DNA from: Panacagrimonas sp052386745
GTDB lineage: Bacteria; Pseudomonadota; Gammaproteobacteria; Nevskiales; Nevskiaceae
Assembly (NCBI GenBank): GCA_052386745.1
Contig: JBQTJW010000044.1
Span: 1 to 21,555, forward strand
Reading direction: 5' to 3'
DNA: 21,555 nucleotides
Part shown: positions 14,190-21,555 of the stretch, in pieces
Numbering within the stretch: the first letter of the stretch is position 1
Layout: the number at the start of each line of letters is the position of its first letter
Translations under genes and position numbers: made by a program
Notes under the pieces: generated by a model
Told to the model about the DNA's origin: nothing
What the model saw: the letters and a program-made list of their open reading frames with translations, nothing else
The model's database searches: none

Positions 14190-17100
14190 ATGGCAAACCC
14201 CATTTCCGGCAGCGCCACGCTGCGCGTTCACGGCGTGAAGCTCCCCCCCGGCACGCAGCCGGCGTTCCTCCAGAACGCGCGGCGGTCCACCGGCGGGCTC
14301 AACGCCGACGAGGTCTTCCTGCCGCGCAACTGGGTGCAGGTGGAAGAGGTGGTGGACCTGTCCAGCACCGCACGTTCATCGGCCGCGGGCGCGGAGCAGG
14401 ACGTGGACGCGCGCGAAGGCCAGGTGCTGGTGCTGGAGCTGCAGGACGGGGTGACGCTCATCACCAGTCCGTCCAGGCTCAAGGAAACGCTCGCCAACAT
14501 CGACCCCGCCTCGCAAGATGCCAAGGGCCCTATCCGCCTGGACGAGGCGCTGAAATCCCGCGGGCCGGCGGTCCGCGGCTTCTGGAGCGACATCGGGGAC
14601 GGCCTGCAGGGCATCGTGTCGCGCATCTTCACGCTCACCGTGGGCGCGGTGGCCGACCCCATCATCGAGCAGGCCAAGCGCAAGGCCAGTGAATGGCTGG
14701 GCGAGACGGCCGAAGACAAGATCCAGGAGTACGCCGAACTGGGTGTGAGCTGGCTGGGGACCAAGGCCCTCATGTGGGCCATCGAGCAGCGCCTGGATCG
14801 CGCGCCGGGCCTCTACCGGTGGAACGATCGCGGGCTGGGCGAGCGCTACGAAGGCAAGGAGCCACGGCTGGCCCAGGACGCTCAGCAGGGTCCGTTGCTG
14901 GTGTTCCTGCATGGCACCGGTTCCAGTACCACCGGGTCGTTCAGCGACCTGCAATCGGGCGGCGCGCAGGGCCTGTGGGGCCAGCTGGAAGCGCGGTACG
15001 GCGAGCGCATCTTCAGCCTGGAGCATCGCACGCTGTCGGAGAGCCCCATCGACAACGCGCTGCAACTCGCGCGCGCCCTGCCGGCCGGCGCGCAAGTGCA
15101 TCTGGTCAGCCATTCGCGCGGCGGCCTGGTGGGTGACCTGCTGTGCCTGGACAGCTTCGACGACTGCATCGAAGGCTATGCGCTGGACGACAGCAAGGTG
15201 CTGGGCATCCCCGACGAGGCCGAGCGGGAAAACGTGTTTGCCGAGCTCAAGATCGCCCACGCCGAGCAGCGCCGTGCCCTGCACGACCTGCAGGCCGAGC
15301 TGCGGTCCAAGCAGCTGCGGGTCGAGCGTTACGTGCGCGTGGCGGCGCCCTCGCGCGGGACGCGCCTGGCCAGTGCCAATTTCGACGCGTTCCTGTCGGG
15401 CCTGCTGACCCTGATCGGCTGGGTGCCGGCGCTGGCGGGCCAGCCGCTTTACGCGGCCTTCAAGCGCGTGGTGCTGGAGATCGTGCGCAACCGCACGCGC
15501 GCCAACCTCGTGCCGGGCATCGAGGCGATGCTGCCGGAGTCGCCCATGGGCCGCTTCCTGCTGAAGGCCAGGCCGCGCCCCGAACTGCGGCTGGGCATCG
15601 TGGCCGGCGACCTGCAGCGCGGCAATCCGCTGAAATGGCTGGGGACGCTGTTCACCGACCATCTGTTCTTCGATGGCATGGACAACGACCTGGTGGTGGA
15701 TACCGACTCCATGTACGCCGGACTTGCGCGGCATGGCCAGGCGCTGGCGCTGTTCGACCAGGGAGCGGGCGTCACCCACTTCAACTACTTCGCCAACGAG
15801 CGCACGCGCCAGGGCCTGTGCGACTGGCTGCTGACCGGCAATCCCCTGGACGCACCGTCCTTCAAACCGCTCCCGGGGGTGCAGCCGGAAATCAGCCTGG
15901 AGGACGAGGAGGCGCAGGCGAAGCGGGCGGTCCGCTCGCGCGGCCGCGACCCGGAGAACGACACCCTCCCGGTGGTCATCCTGCTGCCGGGCATCATGGG
16001 ATCGCACCTGTGGAAGAACGGAAAGGATCGTGTCTGGTTCGATCCGTTCGACCTGGCGCTGGGCGGCCTGCGCAAGATCGCCTGGGGCGCGCCGGGGATC
16101 GAGGCAGAAAAGCTCCACACCGCCTCCTACAAGAGTCTGAGCGATCACCTGCAGGAGACGCACCGCGTGGTGCGCTTTGCCTACGACTGGCGCCAGCCGC
16201 TGGACACGCTGGCCGAAGCCTTTGCCGGCCGCCTGCGCAAGGTCCTGGACTCCGTGCGCGGCACCCGCCTGCCGGTTCGCGTGATCGCGCACAGCATGGG
16301 CGGCCTCGTGGTGCGGGCCCTGATGCACCATCCGCAGCATCGGGCGCTCTGGGTCGAGCTGATGGAGCGGGAGGATGCACGCTTCGTGATGCTGGGTACG
16401 CCCAACAACGGGTCCTTCTCGATGGTGGCCACCCTCCTGGGCAAGGACGACTCCGTGCGCAAGCTCGGCGTGGCAGACATCAAGCACTCGATGCAGGGGG
16501 TGCTCGACCTGGTGGCGGAATTCCGTGGCGCGCTGCAGTTGCTGCCACGCAGCGGCTTCAAGGAGGTGACCGACGTCGTCACGCCCGATTACTTCAAGCC
16601 CGACGTCTGGACCCAATTCAAGGCCAGAATCAAGGACGCCTGGTTCGGTGACGGGGTCTGCGCGCAGCCGCGTGCCGAGGCGCTCGATGCCGCCAACTGG
16701 CTCTGGGCACAGGCCGACGAGCCGTTGAAAGCCTATTCCGCAAAGACCTACTACGTCTGCGGCCAGGCCGAGGCGACGCCCTGCGGAGTCGTCGAGGAAA
16801 ACGGCCGCATCAGGCTGCTGGCCAGCGCAAAGGGCGACGGGACCGTGACCTGGGAATCCGGCCGGCAGCTGGCCGGCATCACTCCGGAACATACGTTCTG
16901 GATGCGGGCCAGGCACGGCGACATGTGCGACACCGAGGAATACTTCGATTCGCTGACCATGCTGCTGGAGCACGGCAAGCCCGGCGAGCTTCTGACCACC
17001 GCTCCAGCGGTCTCGCCGGCGCTGAGCTTTCGGTCGGCGGGCCATGATGCGGCGCGGGACATGGACGCCATCGTGCGCTACGACGCCGGGCCGGTCCCGT

Positions 17101-20100
17101 ATCCGACGGACGCGGAACTGGCGGCCGGCCTGTTCGGCGGCAGCACGCGATCGCGGCAGCGTGCGCCCCAGGGCGAGGTGCTGAAAGTCCAGGTCTGCGC
17201 CATGGACCTGCGCAGCGCCACGCACCCGGTGCTGCTCGGCCACTTCGACGAAGACCCCATCGCCGGCGCGGAGTCGGAAGTGGATCGCCACCTGGTGGAT
17301 GGCGAGCTGCGCGTGCGCCACCACCTGGGCCTCTACGCGGGCCGGATCGGCACCGCTTCGGCCGTGCTGCTGGCCTGCAACGAGCAGGAGCGCGCGCGCG
17401 GCAACTACCGCGGCGCCGTGATCACCGGCCTGGGCAAGTACGACGGCAACCTGGGCGTGGCCGACCTGACCAACGCCGTGCGCACCGGGGCCCTGCGCTA
17501 CCTGCTGCACATGAAGGAGCTGCTGGATTTCGGGTCGGACGGCGAGATCAATCCCGACCTGCCGCTGTCGGCCTTGCTGATCGGCTACAACTCCTCGGTC
17601 AACATCTCCATCGTGGACTCCGTGAGCGCGCTGCTGCGGGGTGTGCTGGATGCCAATCTCAAGTTCAGGGAACAGACCGGGTCGCCGCTGCGCATCGGCT
17701 CGCTGCACCTGATCGAGCTGTTCCTGGATACGGCCATCACCGCCGCGCACGCGCTTCGCGGCATTGCGCAGAGCCTCAACGCCGATCCCAAGATCGGCAC
17801 CCGGGTGCAGGCCGAGCGTGCCCTGCTGCGCGGCGAAGGTGCGCGGCCGCGGCTGGAAGATTCGCGCAGTGCGTCCTACTGGCCGCGGCTCATCGTCACC
17901 GACGCCGACCGGCCCGACACGGGATGCCCGCCCGAATGCGTGAGCGAGGAGCCGCCGTCAGCCAAGGTCCAGCGGCAAGGCCGGGATGGCGGCCCCACGC
18001 CATGTGCCAGCCAGCCCGTGTTCGCGGAAAAGCTGCGTTTCCTCTACCTGGGTCAGCGCGCCCGGGCGGAGACCACGCTGCAGCGCCGCCAGCCCGGCAT
18101 GGTGGAAGCCTTTGTAGAACGGCAGGTCCGGCAATCGGCCTACAACGCCGATTTCGGCCGCACCCTGTTCCAGCTGCTGATTCCGCAGGAGCTGAAGGAC
18201 GCCGCGCGCCAGATGAACCAGGTCATCCTGGTGCTGGACCGCTACACCGCCGACCTGCCCTGGGAGCTGATGCTGGCCGACGAGCAGCCGCTGGCGACCA
18301 AGGTGGCGATGATCCGCCAGCTGTCCACCGCCCGGTTCCGCGCCAAGGTCAACCAGACGCAGGAATCGCGCGCCCTGGTCATCGGCAACCCGTCCACCGC
18401 CAACTTCGGCCGCGTGTTCGTGGACAAGGACTGCAAGCCGCAGAAGGAGCTGGACCGCCTGCCCGGGGCCGAGGCAGAGGCCACGCGCGTGGCCGACGTG
18501 CTCTCCGGCAACGGCTATGCGGTGCGGCGGCTGATCGGCAGCGACACGCAGGCGCTGGACGCCGTCACGGCGCTGTATCGCGATCCGTTCCGCATCATTC
18601 ATATCGCGGCACACGGGGTGCACGAGGAAATGGCGGCCGACGGCCGCCCACGCAGCGGCGTCGTGCTGTCCGATGGCCAGTTGCTGACCGCGGCGGAGAT
18701 CGGCGCCATGGAAACCGTACCGGACCTGGTGTTCCTCAACTGCTGCCATCTCGCCAAGCAGACCGGCGCTTCCACGTACGTACCGGGCGGGTTCAACCGG
18801 TTTGCCTACAGCGTGTCGCGCGAGCTGATCGACATGGGCGTGCGGGCCGTGATCGCCGCCGGCTGGGCCGTGGGTGACGAGTCCGGCCAGTTCTTCGCGG
18901 AGACCTTCTACCAGGCCTTGCTGCGGGACAAGCTGAGTTTCGGCAAGGCCGTGTTCACGGCCCGTCAGGAAACCTGGCGCCGCTATCCAGGCGACGCGAC
19001 CTGGGGGGCCTACCAGGCCTACGGCGACCCCGGCTGGGCGGTGAACGCCCGCGACACGGCGCTGTTCAGGCCGACGCCCGGCACCTTCGATCCTGTTGCG
19101 CCGGAGGAACTGCTGGCGAGGATCGAGGCCATGCGCTTCGAAAACCGCACGGCGAGCCCGCTGTCGGCGTCCGACCAGCGCCGCGCCGACGAGGCGGTGC
19201 AGGAGTGCCTGCGGAGTTCAAGTGCGATCAGCCCGGACGACCCCGCGGTGCTGGCGCGCCTGGGCGAGTTCTACGCAGACCTGGGCCCGGCGTACGCGGC
19301 CAGGGCATGCACCTACTTTCGGCAAGCCATCGCCGCCGAGGACGCCCGGGGAGCGGTCGCGATTCGCTCGGTGGAACAGCTCGCCCTGCTGGAGTCCCGA
19401 GGAGGCGAACCCGTCAACCGCTCGCCGGGCAAGGAGGCCGATCCGTATTACGACCTGGAGGCCATCGACCGCGCCATTGGCCGCATCACGGCGCTGACCC
19501 GGATCACGGGTCCGGACTCTGCCGGCGTCTCAGCAAACGCCGAGCGCTTTGATGTTCTCGCCAGCGCCTTGAAGAGCAGGGCGGTGGTCCACGCGCACCA
19601 GATCGTGGTGGACCAGAACCCCGGCGCCGACGGCGATATGCGCAAGGCACTCGAGGACGCCGCAAAGGCCTATGCCAGGCACGCCACGCTCAAGGCCGGC
19701 GAGGCCATCGGCAATCTCCGCGCCACGCTGAACCACGTCCTGCTCGTGCCGTTCCTGGGCGCGCAGCCGGTCACCGAAACGCCGCGCAGCGTCGCCCGCG
19801 GGTGCATCGCCGCGGCGCGCACCGCCTTCGGCGAATCACCGGTGTTCTCCAGCGCGATCCTGATGGCGGACGCACTGCTGGCGAGCGCCCTGCTGGACGG
19901 ATCGCTGTCGGCCGCAGACGGGAAAAACGCTGCGGGCGAGGCGGCGCTGGAGTCCGTCAAGCAGGCTTATCGCGATGCCCGCCACGGCCGGATCGTGCGC
20001 GAGCGCGAACTCGAAGCGGTGATCCGGCAGGTGCTGCTGTTCGCGCGTTTCTACGCGGCGGGAGCGCAAAGCCGCGAGAACGCCGGCGACGCGCTGATCG

Positions 20101-20195
20101 CCAGGCGGCTGATCGAGCTGGCCGAGAGCATCCGGCCGGGTTCCTCGGCCGCCATCTCGGATTTCGTGCGTCGCCTGGACCCGGCGCCGAACTGA
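14190..20195 (+). CDS. Giant multi-enzyme protein: two alpha/beta-hydrolase domains plus CHAT protease and TPR-like tail
   Basis: A 2001-residue protein. An N-terminal module (1-230) contains a small beta-rich part and an amphipathic helical part. First alpha/beta-hydrolase (about 235-560): oxyanion HGTGSS at 241, nucleophile Ser309 in SHSRGG, likely Asp500 (MDND) and His530 (VTHFNYF). Second, LCAT-like hydrolase (about 590-930): LLPGIMGSHLW, FAYDWRQP, Ser702 in AHSMGG, Asp883 in GDGTV and His909. A mixed alpha/beta region (about 1000-1250) has YRGAVITGLGKYDGN and is unassigned. CHAT (caspase-like) protease (about 1320-1612): LPWELM, His1475 in IAAHG, Cys1519 in NCCH, AGWAV and YGDPGW. The helical, TPR-like tail runs 1640-2001. 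All three catalytic sets look intact. GGGAGA (14179-14184) gives a good ribosome site. It is followed after 48 bp by the lysozyme-like gene. No signal peptide is seen, so it is probably cytoplasmic. Lipid hydrolysis and proteolysis are inferred from the folds; substrates are unknown. Confidence 0.88.
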   Translation: MANPISGSATLRVHGVKLPPGTQPAFLQNARRSTGGLNADEVFLPRNWVQVEEVVDLSSTARSSAAGAEQDVDAREGQVLVLELQDGVTLITSPSRLKETLANIDPASQDAKGPIRLDEALKSRGPAVRGFWSDIGDGLQGIVSRIFTLTVGAVADPIIEQAKRKASEWLGETAEDKIQEYAELGVSWLGTKALMWAIEQRLDRAPGLYRWNDRGLGERYEGKEPRLAQDAQQGPLLVFLHGTGSSTTGSFSDLQSGGAQGLWGQLEARYGERIFSLEHRTLSESPIDNALQLARALPAGAQVHLVSHSRGGLVGDLLCLDSFDDCIEGYALDDSKVLGIPDEAERENVFAELKIAHAEQRRALHDLQAELRSKQLRVERYVRVAAPSRGTRLASANFDAFLSGLLTLIGWVPALAGQPLYAAFKRVVLEIVRNRTRANLVPGIEAMLPESPMGRFLLKARPRPELRLGIVAGDLQRGNPLKWLGTLFTDHLFFDGMDNDLVVDTDSMYAGLARHGQALALFDQGAGVTHFNYFANERTRQGLCDWLLTGNPLDAPSFKPLPGVQPEISLEDEEAQAKRAVRSRGRDPENDTLPVVILLPGIMGSHLWKNGKDRVWFDPFDLALGGLRKIAWGAPGIEAEKLHTASYKSLSDHLQETHRVVRFAYDWRQPLDTLAEAFAGRLRKVLDSVRGTRLPVRVIAHSMGGLVVRALMHHPQHRALWVELMEREDARFVMLGTPNNGSFSMVATLLGKDDSVRKLGVADIKHSMQGVLDLVAEFRGALQLLPRSGFKEVTDVVTPDYFKPDVWTQFKARIKDAWFGDGVCAQPRAEALDAANWLWAQADEPLKAYSAKTYYVCGQAEATPCGVVEENGRIRLLASAKGDGTVTWESGRQLAGITPEHTFWMRARHGDMCDTEEYFDSLTMLLEHGKPGELLTTAPAVSPALSFRSAGHDAARDMDAIVRYDAGPVPYPTDAELAAGLFGGSTRSRQRAPQGEVLKVQVCAMDLRSATHPVLLGHFDEDPIAGAESEVDRHLVDGELRVRHHLGLYAGRIGTASAVLLACNEQERARGNYRGAVITGLGKYDGNLGVADLTNAVRTGALRYLLHMKELLDFGSDGEINPDLPLSALLIGYNSSVNISIVDSVSALLRGVLDANLKFREQTGSPLRIGSLHLIELFLDTAITAAHALRGIAQSLNADPKIGTRVQAERALLRGEGARPRLEDSRSASYWPRLIVTDADRPDTGCPPECVSEEPPSAKVQRQGRDGGPTPCASQPVFAEKLRFLYLGQRARAETTLQRRQPGMVEAFVERQVRQSAYNADFGRTLFQLLIPQELKDAARQMNQVILVLDRYTADLPWELMLADEQPLATKVAMIRQLSTARFRAKVNQTQESRALVIGNPSTANFGRVFVDKDCKPQKELDRLPGAEAEATRVADVLSGNGYAVRRLIGSDTQALDAVTALYRDPFRIIHIAAHGVHEEMAADGRPRSGVVLSDGQLLTAAEIGAMETVPDLVFLNCCHLAKQTGASTYVPGGFNRFAYSVSRELIDMGVRAVIAAGWAVGDESGQFFAETFYQALLRDKLSFGKAVFTARQETWRRYPGDATWGAYQAYGDPGWAVNARDTALFRPTPGTFDPVAPEELLARIEAMRFENRTASPLSASDQRRADEAVQECLRSSSAISPDDPAVLARLGEFYADLGPAYAARACTYFRQAIAAEDARGAVAIRSVEQLALLESRGGEPVNRSPGKEADPYYDLEAIDRAIGRITALTRITGPDSAGVSANAERFDVLASALKSRAVVHAHQIVVDQNPGADGDMRKALEDAAKAYARHATLKAGEAIGNLRATLNHVLLVPFLGAQPVTETPRSVARGCIAAARTAFGESPVFSSAILMADALLASALLDGSLSAADGKNAAGEAALESVKQAYRDARHGRIVRERELEAVIRQVLLFARFYAAGAQSRENAGDALIARRLIELAESIRPGSSAAISDFVRRLDPAPN

Positions 20196-20243
20196 TCCGC
20201 CGCCCCGTCGATACCCGCCAGACCCAACCCGTCGGAGCCGGAA

Positions 20244-21386
20244 ATGGCCAAGCTTCAGTTCGAGAACGACTACCTGGTTGGCGGCCCGGCTGCCGCCAGC
20301 GTCACCCCCAACTTTCGGGTCGGCGAGTTTGCTGGCGCCGGTGGCCGCCTGCGCATTCATCGCGAACTGGTGAGCGCCCTCCAGGTGCTGCGCGATGGAC
20401 TGGGAGCTTCCATCAGGATCGGGTCGCTGGCGCCGGCGCAAGACATGGGACAGGGCATCGAGGGGCGCTTTGTCTGGGTGAGCGGCGATGCACCGCCGGC
20501 GATCGCGATCGCTGCGCGCAAGCTGGTCGCCGAAGCCTGGTTTGCGCGCGTGGAGACCCGCGGCGAGCAGGTGTACCTGGAAATGCCGGACCCCGCGAGG
20601 CCGCCGCCGATCCCCGCCGAACTGGCCCTGGACCGCGCCATTCTCGTCACGGCCGGGTTTGAAACGGTGGGTGATCCCCATCTGCAGGTGACCGGAAACT
20701 TCGACGGGGCCGGGCTCTCGTTCGGTCCCCTGCAGGTCAACCTCAAGACCGGAACGCTGCAAATCCTGTTCAGGCGCTTCGAGGTTCGCGACCCGGGTGC
20801 GCTGGCCGCCTGCTTCGGACCGCTGTGGCCACAGTGGCGGCAGATGCTGCAACTGCCCTCGATCGTCAAGCAGGTTGCCTGGGCGGACGCCCTCAGCCGC
20901 GGCAGCCGCAAGGCCGACTTCGATCCTGCCTGGAAAGCTGCGCTGCAGGCCGTTGGCAGGGTCCCCGTTTTCCGCGGCGAGACCCTGGCCTACGCCTACG
21001 ACAGCTACGGGCGCAAGCTGATTGCGGCGCTGTCCTGGCTGCGCGGCCTCCAGCCCATCCCCATCCAGAATTTCCGCTGCCTCGCGGCACTGTTCGACCT
21101 GTGCGTGCAGCAGGGGTCGCTGGACCGCGCACACGACGAGATCCGCCGCCGCGTGCTCGCCGAAAATCCGCGCGACGATCTGGGCCTGGTGCGCATCGCG
21201 GTAGAAGAGCGCGGGCGCAAGGCCAACGCCGAATGGCGCGCCGATGCTATCAGCCGGCGGCTCTGCATCCTGGAACGCGAACCGGTTGCGATCAGCCACA
21301 GCGGCAAGACCGCCCAGCGCGAGAACCGCAATCTCTACCTCGTCCGCAATGCGCCGGTGAGCAGGCTGGAGAAGTACCTGATCTGA
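20244..21386 (+). CDS. Lysozyme-like domain protein with degenerate M15-peptidase-like N-terminus
   Basis: A 380-residue protein without signal peptide or membrane span. Residues 22-114 follow the pattern of the M15_3 D-Ala-D-Ala peptidase-like fold (NFRVGEFA, IHRELVSALQVLRDGLG, IRIGS, late VYLEM). The HxxxxxxD zinc motif and the final His (VHLD in active forms) are absent, so this part looks inactive. Residues 125-300 resemble a lysozyme-like family often labelled peptidoglycan-binding: Glu140 in TAGFET, NFDGAGLSFGPLQVN at 152-166, TGTLQ, and ALFDLCVQQGS near 282-292. The C-terminal 80 residues are basic and helical. GGAG with a second GGAA precedes the ATG. It lies 48 bp after the CHAT gene and is probably in the same operon. 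Assignment rests on recalled motifs, not a search. Confidence 0.75.
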   Translation: MAKLQFENDYLVGGPAAASVTPNFRVGEFAGAGGRLRIHRELVSALQVLRDGLGASIRIGSLAPAQDMGQGIEGRFVWVSGDAPPAIAIAARKLVAEAWFARVETRGEQVYLEMPDPARPPPIPAELALDRAILVTAGFETVGDPHLQVTGNFDGAGLSFGPLQVNLKTGTLQILFRRFEVRDPGALAACFGPLWPQWRQMLQLPSIVKQVAWADALSRGSRKADFDPAWKAALQAVGRVPVFRGETLAYAYDSYGRKLIAALSWLRGLQPIPIQNFRCLAALFDLCVQQGSLDRAHDEIRRRVLAENPRDDLGLVRIAVEERGRKANAEWRADAISRRLCILEREPVAISHSGKTAQRENRNLYLVRNAPVSRLEKYLI

Positions 21387-21431
21387 ACGGTTGCCCGCCA
21401 GGAACGGCCGGGCCCTCGTGTCCGGCGCTGC

Positions 21432-21555
21432 CTAGGGAAACTCTGCACAGGTATTGCTACTGAATCGCGTGTAACGGGAGGGACGCGATGCAGCAGATCA
21501 GTTTGGCGGAGAGCGGGTTTGCGCGGACGAGCAAGGTGACGCGCAAGCAGGTGTT
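21432..21555 (+). mobile_element. Left end of an IS5-family insertion sequence
   Basis: A CTAG tetranucleotide (21432-21435) fits the YTAR target of IS5 elements. It is followed by a terminal repeat-like sequence, GGAAACTCTGCACAG (21436-21450), similar in style to IS5-family ends. A transposase gene begins 52 bp inside. The far end lies outside the window. The element sits 46 bp after the stop of the lysozyme-like gene and marks the right border of the accessory cluster. Confidence 0.7.
21488..21555 (+). CDS. IS5-family transposase, N-terminal fragment cut by window edge
   Basis: The ATG at 21488 opens a frame reading MQQISLAESGFARTSKVTR and running past the window end. The short N-terminus with a GFxRxxKxTRK-type basic motif is typical of IS5-family DDE transposases, just ahead of their DUF772 domain. 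GGGAGGGA at 21476-21483 is a strong ribosome binding site. Only 22 codons are visible, so intactness is unknown. Confidence 0.72.
   Translation, partial: MQQISLAESGFARTSKVTRKQV

Noticed and set aside
14376..17750. A 1124-codon open frame antisense to the CHAT/hydrolase gene
   Set aside because: It lies wholly inside a gene with clear catalytic motifs; its product is low-complexity and rich in Arg, Gln, His, Ala, as expected of a high-GC shadow frame.
1..21555. CRISPR arrays, tRNA and rRNA genes
   Set aside because: No regularly spaced repeats and no tRNA- or rRNA-like sequence were noticed on reading; a dedicated scan was not possible.

Overview
The window is high-GC DNA typical of a gammaproteobacterium. 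The gene content (a RimO cluster, DUF1820, a long single-chain PurL) and a Xanthomonas-type integron attC site suggest a member of the Lysobacterales (Xanthomonadaceae/Rhodanobacteraceae). That placement is inference from family knowledge; no rRNA or other marker is present. Both edges lie in insertion sequences: the 5' end of an IS1595-family transposase gene (minus strand) at the left, and the terminal repeat and first codons of an IS5-family element at the right.

Left part (1-4140). Next to the IS1595 fragment is an AT-richer, integron-like gene cassette: one small membrane-anchored hypothetical protein followed by a recognisable attC site (about 580-646). The attC runs into the 3' end of an ATP-dependent DNA ligase gene and appears to supply its last codons and stop. 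The ligase overlaps a ligase-associated MBL-fold DNA exonuclease, which overlaps an FkbM-type methyltransferase, which follows rimO (S12 methylthiotransferase). All four lie on the minus strand and look like one operon, rimO-fkbM-exo-lig. The Lhr-type helicase and PdeM-type phosphoesterase that often accompany this ligase/exonuclease pair are not in the window.

Middle (5517-13825). A 624-bp divergent spacer holds several inverted repeats and perhaps one small membrane protein gene. Then come an M61 glycyl-aminopeptidase-type protease with a PDZ domain (+), a coupled HIT protein/hypothetical pair (-), a DUF1820 protein (+), an MBL-fold hydrolase (+) and purL (+). These are ordinary chromosomal genes.

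Right part (13826-21435) is the most interesting stretch. Between purL and the IS5 element lies a compact plus-strand accessory cluster. It starts with a 26-bp near-perfect palindrome and a candidate promoter. A 44-codon ORF with a good Shine-Dalgarno follows. Next is a 2001-residue protein carrying two separate alpha/beta-hydrolase centres (S309/D500/H530 and an LCAT-like S702/D883/H909), an unassigned alpha/beta region, a CHAT caspase-like protease domain (H1475/C1519) and an alpha-helical TPR-like tail. Last is a 380-residue protein that reads as a degenerate M15-peptidase-like fold joined to a lysozyme-like domain. I infer a candidate conflict, defence or programmed-death system that combines lipid hydrolysis, proteolysis and a cell-wall-related partner; nothing in the sequence proves that role.
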